Source of the DNA: B33-G16 sp964611035
GTDB taxonomy: Bacteria; Desulfobacterota; DSM-4660; Desulfatiglandales; B25-G16
Length of the DNA: 64,000 nucleotides
Direction: 5' to 3'
NCBI GenBank assembly: GCA_964611035.1
Contig: CAZSWT010000005.1
Span: forward strand, 28,441-92,440
The translations under genes were made by a program, and so were the position numbers. Below the pieces are notes generated by a model. It was not told where the DNA came from. It searched no databases and saw only the letters and a list, made by a program, of their open reading frames with translations. This document shows positions 44,769-54,112 of this stretch, piece by piece. Each line of letters begins with the position of its first letter. Position 1 is the first letter of the stretch.

Positions 44769-44803
44769 CCTTTTTTCTCTACTGGCGTGGCAGAGGAAAA
44801 AGG
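44769..44803. terminator. Bidirectional hairpin between the Qrc cluster and nadB
   Basis: CCTTTTTTCTCT (44769-44780) pairs with AGAGGAAAAAGG (44792-44803) with one mismatch. It sits between convergent genes and has T-rich ends in both directions. Confidence 0.55.
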
Positions 44804-44875
44804 AACAGCCCTTCGAGTGCCTAAAGAACGAATTGTTTTATTCAAACCTTAATTTTAGGCATTTATAACTTTTTC

Positions 44876-46489
44876 CTAAATAATCGTATCATGGCGCCAG
44901 CTCTTGTCATCCCTTTCCAGGTAATCCAGGTTATAATGAAGGCCCCGGCTTTCCTTCCGCATGGTAGCAGAGGTGATGATTAACTCGGCAACAGTTACCA
45001 GATTTCTCAGTTCCAACAAATCCCTTGTGATGATAAAATCCCAATAGTAATCCTTAATTTCCTGTTGGATGACCTCTATCCTCCTCATGGCCCTGATCAA
45101 CCTCTTATCTGTCCTGACTATGCCCACATAGTTCCACATCATTCTTCTTACCTCATCCCAGTTATGGGAGACGACCACAGATTCATCGCTGTCAGTTGCT
45201 GAGCCTGTGTCCCAAAGAGGAACGTGTGGGAATTGATAATCATCTTTATCAGTAATCATCTTAGCGCTATCTTTAAAGGCGAATCGTGAAAAAACGAGTG
45301 CCTCTATAAGAGAATTACTGGCTAATCGGTTTGCGCCATGTAGCCCGGTACAGGCTACCTCACCTATTGCGTAAAGGTTGGTTATATTGGTCCGCCCCTG
45401 TGTATCTGTTAAAATTCCCCCACACATATAATGAGCAGCAGGCACTACTGGAATGGGTTCTTTGGTAATATCTATGTGTAACTCTAAGCACGTCTTGTAG
45501 ATGTTTGGAAACCGGTTTTTTATAAAATCCCGGGGCCGGTGACTTATATCCAGATAAACGCATTCATCGCCGCTCTTCTTTAGTTCAGCATCAATTGATC
45601 GTGCCACAACATCTCTCAGGGCTAAATCCTGTAAAGGGTGATAGCGTTCCATAAAATGATTGCCCCTTTTATCAATTAAACGACCACCCTCACCCCTGAC
45701 TGACTCACTAATCAAAAAATTCTTTTCCAACGGATGGTGGAGGCATGTGGGATGGAATTGTATAAATTCCATGTTTGCCACCTTTGCGCCGGCCCTATAC
45801 CCAATAGCCACACCATCACCAGTAGCAATATCAGGGTTGGTGGTGTAGAGATACACCTTGCCTGTTCCCCCAGTTGCAAGGACCGTTATCCGGGACAGAA
45901 AGATATTTACCTCACCTGTAAGTGTGTCCAAAACATAGGCGCCCCAACATGTCTCTTCGGTTTCATTCGCCGAGAGGCTTCTTCTTATAAATTTGGATGT
46001 AGTAATCAGGTCTATAGCCATATGATTTTCATAAATCTGAATATTTTTATTCTTTTTTACATTGTGGATAAGGGCTCTTTCCACTTCTTGCCCGGTAAGA
46101 TCTTCAGCATGGACAATCCTTCTTCTGGAGTGCCCTCCCTCTCGGGTGAGGTCTAATTTGTCAGCCTGTGTGCTGTTATCGTGTGAGAATTTAACCCCGA
46201 GAGCAATAAGCTCTTTGATCATATTAGGCCCATTTGTTACAACCATGCGAACAACTTGCTCATTACAGAGGCCAGCGCCAGACTCTAATGTATCTTGTAT
46301 GTGAAGATCGAATGAATCATTTGGGTCTAACACTGAGGCAATACCACCCTGGGCATAATTGGTAGAGGCATCCATCGTCTCTTTTTTTGTTACTATAGTG
46401 ACGACTCGTCCCTTCAGGGCTGCCTTGAGGGCAAAGCTGAGCCCGGCAATGCCACTTCCGATAATAAGATAATCTGATTTTATTTCCAT
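44876..46489 (-). CDS. nadB: L-aspartate oxidase
   Basis: This FAD enzyme oxidises L-aspartate to iminoaspartate in NAD synthesis; fumarate can be the electron acceptor under anaerobiosis. The 537-aa protein has the dinucleotide motif IGSGIAGLSFAL (about residues 10-21), TREGGHSRRRIVHAED (about 113-128), GGTGKVY, EFIQFHPT and the C-terminal GLHGANRLASNSLIEALVF motif. Length is normal. nadA and nadC are not adjacent, but a nicotinate salvage gene lies at 62 kb. Confidence 0.95.
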   Translation of the reverse strand: MEIKSDYLIIGSGIAGLSFALKAALKGRVVTIVTKKETMDASTNYAQGGIASVLDPNDSFDLHIQDTLESGAGLCNEQVVRMVVTNGPNMIKELIALGVKFSHDNSTQADKLDLTREGGHSRRRIVHAEDLTGQEVERALIHNVKKNKNIQIYENHMAIDLITTSKFIRRSLSANETEETCWGAYVLDTLTGEVNIFLSRITVLATGGTGKVYLYTTNPDIATGDGVAIGYRAGAKVANMEFIQFHPTCLHHPLEKNFLISESVRGEGGRLIDKRGNHFMERYHPLQDLALRDVVARSIDAELKKSGDECVYLDISHRPRDFIKNRFPNIYKTCLELHIDITKEPIPVVPAAHYMCGGILTDTQGRTNITNLYAIGEVACTGLHGANRLASNSLIEALVFSRFAFKDSAKMITDKDDYQFPHVPLWDTGSATDSDESVVVSHNWDEVRRMMWNYVGIVRTDKRLIRAMRRIEVIQQEIKDYYWDFIITRDLLELRNLVTVAELIITSATMRKESRGLHYNLDYLERDDKSWRHDTII

Positions 46490-46513
46490 CTGTTCCTTAT
46501 TTATTAAAATTTT

Positions 46514-46765
46514 ACCTAAACCACAGATTGACGCAGACTAACTGAAACCAATACTTCCGCCAGCGGAAGCATTGGTTGGCATGCCTCTCGAGCACATCTA
46601 GAACAATCCCCGCATGCCTCGCCTGAGCCAGAGCGATGGTGAGCATGCTTTGGGCACAATTAATAGTGTAGTAATGTTGTTAATATCCATTTTCGCGAAG
46701 CGTCTGTGTCTGTCTGCGTGAACCTGCCCGCCATCTGGCAGGCGGGTCTGCGGCTAATACCTGGT
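46514..46765. repeat. Inverted-repeat-rich intergenic element between nadB and the HAD gene
   Basis: The ends loosely mirror each other: ACCTAAACCACAG at the left and CTGCGGCTAATACCTGGT at the right, with internal GACGCAGAC and GTCTGCG segments. Within are a near-perfect palindrome (46547-46560 with 46563-46576, 14-bp arms, one mismatch) and a CCTGCC/GGCAGGCGGG palindrome (46723-46746). No gene is present in 46490-46842. Confidence 0.5.
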
Positions 46766-46842
46766 GCTAAATTGACACAAAATCAGACCTATTGCAAGTT
46801 ATGATTGATCTTTTGGTCGACTATTAGTAGATTATAGAGCCT

Positions 46843-47451
46843 ATGAGTGCATCAGTGATTATATTTGATTGCGATGGAGTTATGTTTGATTCGCAGCAGG
46901 CAAATGTTAATTTCTATAACCATATTCTATCCCATTTCGTTCTCCCTCCCTTAAAAGATAAAGATGTTGAGTTTGTTCACATGAATACTGTTGTGGAATC
47001 GTTAAATCATATCTTTCGAGGTACCCCTTATAAAGTCAAGGCCCAGGAATATCGTTTAAAACTTGACTACATTCCCTTTATAAAGGATATGGTTATGGAG
47101 CCAGGCCTGAAAGAAGTGCTTGATGTTCTAAAACCGGATTATGGTCTGGCAGTGGCAACAAATCGGAGCAATACCATAGAAAAAGTTCTCGCGATAAACG
47201 GACTTAGTCGCTATTTTGACATAGTTGTTTCATCCCTCGATGTGGAAAACCCCAAACCACATCCAGAGCCCATCTTCAAGATCCTTAATTTTTTTAGGAT
47301 CGAACCCCGGGAATGTTTGTATGTAGGTGATTCCGAAGTAGATTTTACTGTTTGTCAGGCCTCTGGTGTACCCTTCATCGCATACAGAAACAAATCCCTA
47401 AAGGCTGATTATTATATAGACAATCTTTTGGATATCCTGAAGATTTTATAG
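46843..47451 (+). CDS. HAD-superfamily hydrolase
   Basis: This phosphatase-type HAD protein has 202 aa. Motif I is IFDCDGVMFDS (about residues 6-16, nucleophile Asp8), motif II AVATNRS (about 108-114), motif III NPKPHPEP (about 136-143) and motif IV VGDSEVDF (about 165-172). The arrangement resembles phosphoglycolate phosphatase and related enzymes, but the substrate cannot be inferred. It is convergent with pilQ, leaving 28 bp between stop codons. Confidence 0.85.
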   Translation: MSASVIIFDCDGVMFDSQQANVNFYNHILSHFVLPPLKDKDVEFVHMNTVVESLNHIFRGTPYKVKAQEYRLKLDYIPFIKDMVMEPGLKEVLDVLKPDYGLAVATNRSNTIEKVLAINGLSRYFDIVVSSLDVENPKPHPEPIFKILNFFRIEPRECLYVGDSEVDFTVCQASGVPFIAYRNKSLKADYYIDNLLDILKIL

Positions 47452-47479
47452 CTATTTTTTAGAAAAGATTTTTTTAAAT

Positions 47480-49756
47480 TTAGGTGCTTGGCAGTACAGT
47501 AGGTGTTAAAAAGATGAGGAGTTCACTTTTCTCCTTTTTCTTTTCCTCTCTCTTGAAAAGCCATCCAAAGATAGGTATTTTGCTGAGCCACGGCACTCCC
47601 TCAATAACATCGCTTGTGTTTTCCTTATAGATTCCTCCTATAATAACTGTGTCTCCGCTGGCAACCATCATCTGTGTCTTGGCATTCTTGGTTCTGATTG
47701 GAACATTTTCACCTATTGCTTGAGAATAATCAGGATAGTCATCACTCACATCAATGTCCAAAATAACCATGTTATTTGGTGTTATTTTGGGAGTCACCTC
47801 GAGTTTTAGCGTGGCATCAACCTGTTCATATGTTTTGTTTCCACTCGAATCTGTACCAGAAGGGATTACAATCTTTGTGCCTTGCTTTATGGAGGCTGTT
47901 TTTGTATCCCGTGTAATGATTTTTGGCGCAGAAAGGGTCTTCGCCTTATTCTCGGTCTCAGCCAGGGCTATTTGTGCGTTAAGGACCTTTGTAGCCGCTG
48001 TGTTGGCAAAAGCTATTCCTGCTGTAGTGGCGGTGGGCATAGTAAAGTTTGTGGCAAAATTGTAGGTATAGGTCCTCGGGCCAGACCCCCCCCAGGGATG
48101 TCTGGATGTCTGGTAGCTACCGGTCCATTCAACTCCTATATCCCTTCTAAAACCTGTACTGACCTCAACAATCCTCGCCTCAATCATTACCTGTTTGATG
48201 GGTCTATCCTGCCTGTCTTTCAAGGCTTTTGCATTTTGTATATTGGAGGCTGTATCCGTAATGATTATGGTTTTAGTTGCGGTATCAACTGATAACCTAC
48301 CCCTCGGTCCCTTCACATTTTCCTTTATAAGCTCTTTTATGGCAGTTACATCTTGATAATTGACAGTTATATAGGCAGTTTCCAATGGCTCTTCTGCTTC
48401 GGCCGCCTTTTGTGCAGTCTTAATCTCCTTTATCCTTTCTCTTTCGGCCTTTAGCCTCGCTTCCTCCTCTTGCTCTAATGCCTTTATAGACTCTTTTGTC
48501 ATTACCCTGATAATATTCCCGTCTACTATCATGCCGAGATTATTTATATCAAGCACTACATCAAGGGCCTGATCCCAGGGAACATTTTTTAATCTCATAG
48601 ACGCTGTGCCTTTTACCTCGGACCCCCACACTATATTCCGCTTGCTCACCTCTCCAATTAACTTGAGGATGTTTCTTATGTCTGCATCAGCAAATTCAAG
48701 GGTCATCCTGGCCCCTGTATACTTAGTGGTATTATGAGCAGGTCTAACAACAGGTTTAACTACAGGAGGGGGCATTTTCTCGGATTTTACAAGTGTCTCA
48801 GAAGGCCCCTCCGTTTGTTTAACAAAGGTCTTACCAAGCCTTGTCTGGGTTATTTGTTTGACAGGTGGTTTGACAGATGTTTTACTAAAATCCAGCCTTA
48901 TTTCTGTATCCGTCTGCACCACATGGTAAGGGACCATATCTTTTAACTCGATTTCCAGATCAACCTGTTTTTCAGCAACTTTTACAATCGGTGTAATTTG
49001 GTTAACCGCTCCTTTAAAGAGGGAGGAGTTTAAATATCTTGTCAGTTCAGATGGGATGGTGGCACCCATTATCTCTAAAAGCAACGTAAGAGAGTTTTTC
49101 CTGCTTAAATCATAATTTGCCTTTTTGGTGGTGGTGACGGTGACCCTTGATTTTCCTTTTGGGAGCATGTAAAAATCAACTCCAAGTATCTGATTCAGTT
49201 GTGTTTTAGAAGGTGAAAAGTACAGGCGGGGTTTTTTCGCTGCCATTTCTTCCTCTTTTGCTGGTGTAGAAGGAAGCTGTTTTTCTGCAATTTCACTGGT
49301 TTTTTTCGCCGAAAGCAGAAATTTTACTGTTTTATCCTCTTCCCTCGCATTGTATTCTATATCCTGAGTTAAAGTGGCGACAAGGCGTGTTGATAGAGGT
49401 CTATCTTTGACTTTTTCAAAATAGATATCTTTTACGAGCCTGTCATTGATGTCACCTGGACCAGTCAATCCCTGAGCAGGAAGTGCATTTAAATCCACTA
49501 TGAGCCGTAATGGTTGAACCAACTTAAAGGCAGCATAGGAGACAAGTTTTGAGCTGGTTATTTCAATCATTGTCTTTTCATCAGAGGGTTCAGAAATGAC
49601 TTTTATTGATTCGATTTGAGTAGGCTTCTCTTCTATTATGCCTGCAACCTCTTTTTTTACAGGTGCTTGAGCACAACTAAAGACAAGAAAGGTTAAAAAG
49701 AATGTTATTAATAGAGAGATAATATTTTCTTTTCTCAGGCCTTTTTTATAAAACAT
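47480..49756 (-). CDS. pilQ: Type IV pilus secretin PilQ
   Basis: This is the outer-membrane gate for the pilus fibre. The 758-aa protein has a signal segment ending FSCAQ (possible lipobox, Cys28) and two AMIN-type domains (about residues 50-150 and 170-300). Next come a Pro/Lys linker, the secretin N0/STN domain (MTLEFADADIRNILKLIGE, about 350) and N1 domain, then the secretin core ending GGIYKENTSDVIEGVPWLSKIP and LIFLTPTVL. It is the last gene of xre-pilM-pilN-pilO-pilP-pilQ. Confidence 0.94.
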   Translation of the reverse strand: MFYKKGLRKENIISLLITFFLTFLVFSCAQAPVKKEVAGIIEEKPTQIESIKVISEPSDEKTMIEITSSKLVSYAAFKLVQPLRLIVDLNALPAQGLTGPGDINDRLVKDIYFEKVKDRPLSTRLVATLTQDIEYNAREEDKTVKFLLSAKKTSEIAEKQLPSTPAKEEEMAAKKPRLYFSPSKTQLNQILGVDFYMLPKGKSRVTVTTTKKANYDLSRKNSLTLLLEIMGATIPSELTRYLNSSLFKGAVNQITPIVKVAEKQVDLEIELKDMVPYHVVQTDTEIRLDFSKTSVKPPVKQITQTRLGKTFVKQTEGPSETLVKSEKMPPPVVKPVVRPAHNTTKYTGARMTLEFADADIRNILKLIGEVSKRNIVWGSEVKGTASMRLKNVPWDQALDVVLDINNLGMIVDGNIIRVMTKESIKALEQEEEARLKAERERIKEIKTAQKAAEAEEPLETAYITVNYQDVTAIKELIKENVKGPRGRLSVDTATKTIIITDTASNIQNAKALKDRQDRPIKQVMIEARIVEVSTGFRRDIGVEWTGSYQTSRHPWGGSGPRTYTYNFATNFTMPTATTAGIAFANTAATKVLNAQIALAETENKAKTLSAPKIITRDTKTASIKQGTKIVIPSGTDSSGNKTYEQVDATLKLEVTPKITPNNMVILDIDVSDDYPDYSQAIGENVPIRTKNAKTQMMVASGDTVIIGGIYKENTSDVIEGVPWLSKIPIFGWLFKREEKKKEKSELLIFLTPTVLPST

Positions 49757-49789
49757 GCCAGCTCTCCTTTATTTTGCTATTTTATCGAA

Positions 49790-50353
49790 CTAATCTATAT
49801 CTGTAGATGGGAGCTTTATCGAGATATCCTTTATTTTTTCGCGACCTCTAATATCCTTATAAGATTCAGTGACAACAACCTCTTTTTCAAGAATTCTCTT
49901 TACTCGACCGCTTTTTCTTCCTATAAGGGTTCCCACCTTAATTACATGACCATCTCCCTTTGAATCCCGGACAAGGGCCCAATTTCCCTTACTTCCTAAT
50001 ACTATGGCAGAGATGGTCAATTGTGAAATGTCAAGGGTCTCAAGATAGGTTTTTGGTTTTCCTTGTTCTTTTTCCTCTAACTCCCTTCTTACAACAATAA
50101 AGGATTTGAAAGGATCTATTTTGTTAGTAGGATCATAAAAATAGGCTGCTTTTGCTTTCTCTTCCGTGTCTATAGTAGCAGTTGTTTCCTCCACAGATTC
50201 TTTTGATGGTTCAGCAGCCTCTTTTTTCTCTTTTGAAATCTTAACGGTAACCTTTTCCTTAGCTTGAGCTGTAGATATTCCTAAAAGGATAGGAATAGCC
50301 ACAATACCACATATCAAAAGCATAACTATACTATTTCTTTTTTTTGGGTACAC
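49790..50353 (-). CDS. pilP: Type IV pilus assembly lipoprotein-like PilP
   Basis: PilP bridges PilNO and the secretin in the periplasm. The 187-aa protein starts at GTG 50353, overlapping pilO by 23 bases, and has a hydrophobic signal (about residues 9-30) without an obvious lipobox. An Glu/Lys linker leads to the PilP domain (about 100-180; LSQLTISAIVLGSKGNWALVRDSKG, then YKDIRGREKIKDISIKL). Gene order confirms the assignment. Confidence 0.88.
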   Translation of the reverse strand: MYPKKRNSIVMLLICGIVAIPILLGISTAQAKEKVTVKISKEKKEAAEPSKESVEETTATIDTEEKAKAAYFYDPTNKIDPFKSFIVVRRELEEKEQGKPKTYLETLDISQLTISAIVLGSKGNWALVRDSKGDGHVIKVGTLIGRKSGRVKRILEKEVVVTESYKDIRGREKIKDISIKLPSTDID

Positions 50354-50936
50354 TTCCGGTCTTGTCCTCTTTAAACTTGTAGGTTGTGGCTTTGCATGAA
50401 GTTTTAAGAGTAGTGCTCAGCTCTTTGATTGGAATCATGTTCACATTGACAACATTAACTATCCTATCGAGCTTTCCAACCTTGTCAAAAAATATAGCAA
50501 CATCATGATAACTTCCTAGCACCTCTATGCTTACCGGGATTTCTACATAAAATTCTTTTGAAACCTGCTTTTCAGGACTAAATAGGAGAAATTCCAAATT
50601 TGAATCATTGCCGAGTTTGGTAATGTTCTTTAAAAGACTTGGGATTTCACTGGTAGTAGGAAGAAGCTTTATGGCAACTTTTAAATCTCCTTGGGCCTTG
50701 GCAAGATCAGCTTCAAGTCTTTTCAAATTGTTTGCCCTGACCCTGGCAATTCTGATATTTCTTTCTAATCCATCCAGTTCGCATTTTATAGTCTTTATTT
50801 CACCTGTTTTCGGGATGTATACGAGCCAAATATAGAGACCTACAATAAGAACAATCGTCCCTGCAAAGATGAGGATCCTGTGTATCATCCTCAATTTGGA
50901 TATTTTATTAAAATAGGTATTTAGATCGATTGCCAT
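50331..50936 (-). CDS. pilO: Type IV pilus inner-membrane protein PilO
   Basis: PilO forms the inner-membrane alignment complex with PilN. The 201-aa protein has one membrane helix (about residues 20-40), a coiled coil (about 45-90) and a ferredoxin-like periplasmic domain (about 95-185, with VEIPVSIEVLGSYHDVAIFF typical of PilO). It lies 18 bp after pilN and overlaps pilP. Confidence 0.9.
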   Translation of the reverse strand: MAIDLNTYFNKISKLRMIHRILIFAGTIVLIVGLYIWLVYIPKTGEIKTIKCELDGLERNIRIARVRANNLKRLEADLAKAQGDLKVAIKLLPTTSEIPSLLKNITKLGNDSNLEFLLFSPEKQVSKEFYVEIPVSIEVLGSYHDVAIFFDKVGKLDRIVNVVNVNMIPIKELSTTLKTSCKATTYKFKEDKTGSVPKKKK

Positions 50937-50954
50937 AGCCCCCTATCTTCCTCT

Positions 50955-51542
50955 CTATTTCTTTTTTCCCGCTTTAGGGAGAGCTTTTTCTTTAAAGGCG
51001 TATGTTTTTGAGTTCAGGGAGAAATTTTTGAGACTCAAATCAAATCCCGGTATTTTCTTCTGCCTTGTTCTGACTAATTGAACGGAGTTTATGCTTTTTG
51101 TATTTTGTAGTCTATTCATAAAATCTGCAACTGTTTCGTTATCCATCGCTGTTCCGTTTAAAATAAGCGTTCCCTTTTGTTCTTTAAGAGTGCTGAGCCA
51201 TAGCTTATCTTCCGGCACGCTCGTGGCTATATCATCTAAGAGTTTGACTGGCCCGGTTTTGCCTTTTTCTAATCTTTTTATTGTCTTTAATTTCACTTCG
51301 ACGTCAGCGATAGTTTTCTTTAGGGCCGCTATTTTTACATTGGTATCTTTAAAGGAGTCCAGCTCTTTTTGTTTAACATCTCGCTCTTCTCTCAAGGTGT
51401 TTACCTTGTTGTTGAGATTAAGATAGAAGTAACTGCTAGCCAGGATGAGAAATATCATAGAGAGCAGGTAGATAGTTACCTGTCGCCTTATATTTTCTTT
51501 TATCCTCGCAGCCCTAAAAGGAAAGAGATTAACTTTGATCAT
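50955..51542 (-). CDS. pilN: Type IV pilus inner-membrane protein PilN
   Basis: PilN is a bitopic protein whose N-terminal tail binds PilM. The 195-aa protein begins MIKVNLFPF, the conserved PilM-binding sequence INLLP-like motif. It has a membrane helix (about residues 22-42), a coiled coil and a periplasmic domain with LSTLKEQKGTLILNGTA. Its ATG overlaps the pilM stop in an ATGA. Confidence 0.92.
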   Translation of the reverse strand: MIKVNLFPFRAARIKENIRRQVTIYLLSMIFLILASSYFYLNLNNKVNTLREERDVKQKELDSFKDTNVKIAALKKTIADVEVKLKTIKRLEKGKTGPVKLLDDIATSVPEDKLWLSTLKEQKGTLILNGTAMDNETVADFMNRLQNTKSINSVQLVRTRQKKIPGFDLSLKNFSLNSKTYAFKEKALPKAGKKK

Positions 51543-52615
51543 CTGTCACCTATACTCCGCAATGCAAGGCCAATGGAAATAGCGGCCATTGGGGCATGAT
51601 AATTTAAGTAGTTTGCATCAAATAATTTTTCTTTAATCTCTAAATTACCAAAAGGATTGAGCATCTCTATCTTTAGACCTGTTTCTAGGCCGAGATATTT
51701 ACTGAATCCTTTAATCAAGGATGAGCCTCCGCTAAGCAGGACATTTTCAACTTTTACGTCTATAAAAGTAGTTGTCACAAAATCAAGGGCTCTTTTTACT
51801 TCCTGAGCCCATTTTGTAACTGTTGATGAAAATATCTCCTCAATTATAGGTTTCTTCTCCATTTCTAATGGCTTAGCGCCCAATTTTATCATTTCTGCTT
51901 CTTGATAAGATATATTTAATTTTTGTTGGATCTCGCTTGTGATTTGTGATCCACCATAGGATGAGTCTCTGGTAAATATGGAAGCACCATCTTTAATAAC
52001 GTTTATCGTCAGTTGTTGAGCGCCGATATTGACCAGGGCATGGCAGCCAGATTGTTCATGATTGCTGATTTCAAAGGCGTTTTGTAGGGCAAAGGCATCT
52101 ATATCTAAAACCATAGGATTCAGATCTGTTAAGTGAAGAAGACTTATGTATTCCTCAACCATATCTTTCTTTGCAGCTACTAAAAGAACATCCATTAACT
52201 CTTCTTTTTCCTCTTCTTCTGCCCCTTCTTTTTCTGATGGAAGTATCTGAAAATCCAGGTTTACATCATTAATATCAAAAGGAATATATTGTTCCGCTTC
52301 ACTTTGTATGCTTTTCTCTAAGCCTACTTCTTCCCTTTTGGGTATTGTAATTTTTTTGACAATAACTGAGTAGCCAGATATAGATGTGGCCACATTTTTA
52401 TTTTTAATTTTTAGATTTTTTAGGAGGTTTTTTAGGGCGGAAGAAACTATTTCCATTTCCTTTATAGAACCTTCCACTATAGAGTCTTGGGGGAGCTCTA
52501 TCATGCCAAAATTTTTTAAGACCATTCCCGTTTTGCTATCGTCAATATCGACAATCTTGATAGAGTGGGATCCAATATCAATCCCGATAAGTCTATTTTT
52601 TGCTGATATGGGCAT
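51539..52615 (-). CDS. pilM: Type IV pilus actin-like ATPase PilM
   Basis: This cytoplasmic actin-fold protein binds PilN and ATP. The 358-aa chain begins with the phosphate-1 loop IGIDIGSHSIKIVDID (about residues 11-26). It has FDINDVNLDFQ typical of PilM, a second phosphate region ALVNIGAQQLTINVI, and the adenosine motif VLLSGGSSLIKG (about 293-304). It is the first pil gene after the small HTH regulator. Confidence 0.93.
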   Translation of the reverse strand: MPISAKNRLIGIDIGSHSIKIVDIDDSKTGMVLKNFGMIELPQDSIVEGSIKEMEIVSSALKNLLKNLKIKNKNVATSISGYSVIVKKITIPKREEVGLEKSIQSEAEQYIPFDINDVNLDFQILPSEKEGAEEEEKEELMDVLLVAAKKDMVEEYISLLHLTDLNPMVLDIDAFALQNAFEISNHEQSGCHALVNIGAQQLTINVIKDGASIFTRDSSYGGSQITSEIQQKLNISYQEAEMIKLGAKPLEMEKKPIIEEIFSSTVTKWAQEVKRALDFVTTTFIDVKVENVLLSGGSSLIKGFSKYLGLETGLKIEMLNPFGNLEIKEKLFDANYLNYHAPMAAISIGLALRSIGDR

Positions 52616-52630
52616 TTGAAGCCTAATTCC

Positions 52631-52840
52631 TTACAATTTTATATTGTTAAAGAAAAGTTTATCCTTGTCACTTAACTTGTAGCCGAGGGCCAGAATAATT
52701 TTTCTCTTTGTCTCCATTCTACAATCTTTACCTCTTTCAATCCTATCGATTGTTAATGGAGAAACACCTGCTTTTCTGGCCAGTTCCGCCTTGCTCAGTA
52801 AAAGCTCTTCTCTTATTTTCTTTACCGTATTTTGGCCCAC
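52631..52840 (-). CDS. Small XRE-family HTH regulator upstream of pilM
   Basis: The 69-aa protein is almost entirely a Cro/C1-type helix-turn-helix (KAELARKAGVSPLTIDRIERG, about residues 18-38). It lies 15 bp before pilM on the same strand, so it is probably the first gene of the pil operon and may regulate it. Palindromic ATTACCAC sites lie just upstream. Confidence 0.85.
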   Translation of the reverse strand: MGQNTVKKIREELLLSKAELARKAGVSPLTIDRIERGKDCRMETKRKIILALGYKLSDKDKLFFNNIKL

Positions 52841-52890
52841 TATCTATTCCTCCGAAACAATTGATCAATCAATACTACTGAAATTTCTGT

Positions 52891-52991
52891 ATACTAATAC
52901 ATATATAAATTAATTTGTCAAGTATTTTTAATAAATTAAGTAAAATTACCACAATTTATAGCTATATAGTGGTAATTTATAATATTACCAC
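52891..52991 (-). promoter_or_regulatory. Probable promoter and operator repeats for xre-pilMNOPQ
   Basis: On the minus strand TTGACA (52921-52916) is followed after 16 nt by TATTAG (52899-52894), a plausible sigma-70-type promoter. Upstream lie a perfect inverted repeat ATTACCAC (52945-52952) / GTGGTAAT (52969-52976) and a third ATTACCAC (52984-52991), the first and third 39 bp apart. These could bind the small HTH protein or another regulator. The rest of 52992-53186 is AT-rich, with a short GC palindrome at 53165-53186. Confidence 0.5.
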
Positions 52992-53222
52992 AATATGTAG
53001 TAATATATCAGGGAAGATATCAATGTAGTGCTTAGAAAATTTTTGATTATTTTGAAATTGCCTCTGTTGAGAAATTGCTTTACAAAGAAGTAATTCTTAC
53101 ATTAAATACTTAGGGCAAATGAGGAATAGAAAGGGTAAACGTTCAGAATTGAGGAAAGTTTAACCCTGCCTGCCAGAAGGCAGGCATTGCACCCGCGAGC
53201 GAACATACGAAAGGTATTTTAT

Positions 53223-53903
53223 TTGAATAAAAAAACCGAAAACGGAAAACAGGCGAGAGAAAAGAAGAAAAAGAGCCTCTTCAGAGAATATTTAGAGGCA
53301 GCCATAATAGCCCTTATTCTGGCACTCTTCATCAGGGCATTTGTGATTCAAGCCTTTAAGATCCCTTCAGGATCTATGAAACCAACGCTTCTTATTGGAG
53401 ATCATATTTTAGTAAATAAATTTATTTACGGAATTAAGGTACCCTTTGTTGATCGTTATATCATACAGATTAAAAAACCGAAGAGGGGGGATGTAGTTGT
53501 TTTTAAATGGCCACGAGATGAGAGGAAAGATTTTATAAAGAGGGTTATTGGCATTGAGGGAGACAAGATTGAGATAAAGGATGATGTGTTATATGTGAAC
53601 GGTGAGAAAATTGAGACAGAATATATTGGAAAATATAAAGATGAAAATATTGCCCTGGCAAATAACTATTTAGAATTGTTTGATAAATCCAAACATTATA
53701 TATTGGATGAATATATTAAACATGAAAATTATGGTCCTGTGATTGTTCCTAAAAATTCCATTTTTGTTATGGGTGATAACCGTGATAATAGCCTTGATAG
53801 CAGATACTGGCGCTTTGTTTCTTTAAATAAGCTCAAAGGGAAGGCTATTATTATTTATTGGTCTTGGCCCCACTGGAGTAGATTTGGGCATTTAATTAGG
53901 TGA
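53223..53903 (+). CDS. lepB: Signal peptidase I
   Basis: This membrane-bound serine/lysine protease removes signal peptides. From TTG 53223 the 226-aa protein has one membrane helix (about residues 24-42), the catalytic Ser in IPSGSMKPTL (Ser51), the catalytic Lys in FIKRVIG (Lys106) and the C-terminal box VMGDNRDNSLDSRYW (about 186-200). AAAGG lies about 10 nt upstream; an in-frame TTG at 53187 would add 12 residues. It stands before a repeat and a NusG-like gene. Confidence 0.93.
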   Translation: MNKKTENGKQAREKKKKSLFREYLEAAIIALILALFIRAFVIQAFKIPSGSMKPTLLIGDHILVNKFIYGIKVPFVDRYIIQIKKPKRGDVVVFKWPRDERKDFIKRVIGIEGDKIEIKDDVLYVNGEKIETEYIGKYKDENIALANNYLELFDKSKHYILDEYIKHENYGPVIVPKNSIFVMGDNRDNSLDSRYWRFVSLNKLKGKAIIIYWSWPHWSRFGHLIR

Positions 53904-53937
53904 TGCTAACTTTACTGCTCTGTAAAGCTCTAATTTA

Positions 53938-54075
53938 GTAATAGTTCAGCCACAAAGACACCAAGACACAAATAATTGAAAATTGGCAATTGAAAATTGT
54001 AATTTGCGCCTTGGTGGCTGAATAGAGCCATAATCATTTCTTCGTGTCTTTGTGTCTTGGTGGCAGAACCTATAC
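53938..54075. repeat. Inverted-repeat element related to the 5.9-kb element
   Basis: GTAATAGTTCAGCCAC (53938-53953) and GTGGCAGAACCTATAC (54060-54075) are imperfect inverted ends. The arms continue with ACAAAGACACCAAGACACAA and its inverse CTTCGTGTCTTTGTGTCTTGG. The centre contains AATTGAAAATTGGCAATTGAAAATTG. It starts 35 bp after lepB and ends shortly before the NusG-like gene. No coding capacity. Confidence 0.6.
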
Positions 54076-54112
54076 CTGATGCATATCAAAAAATACACTC
54101 GATAGATCACAA

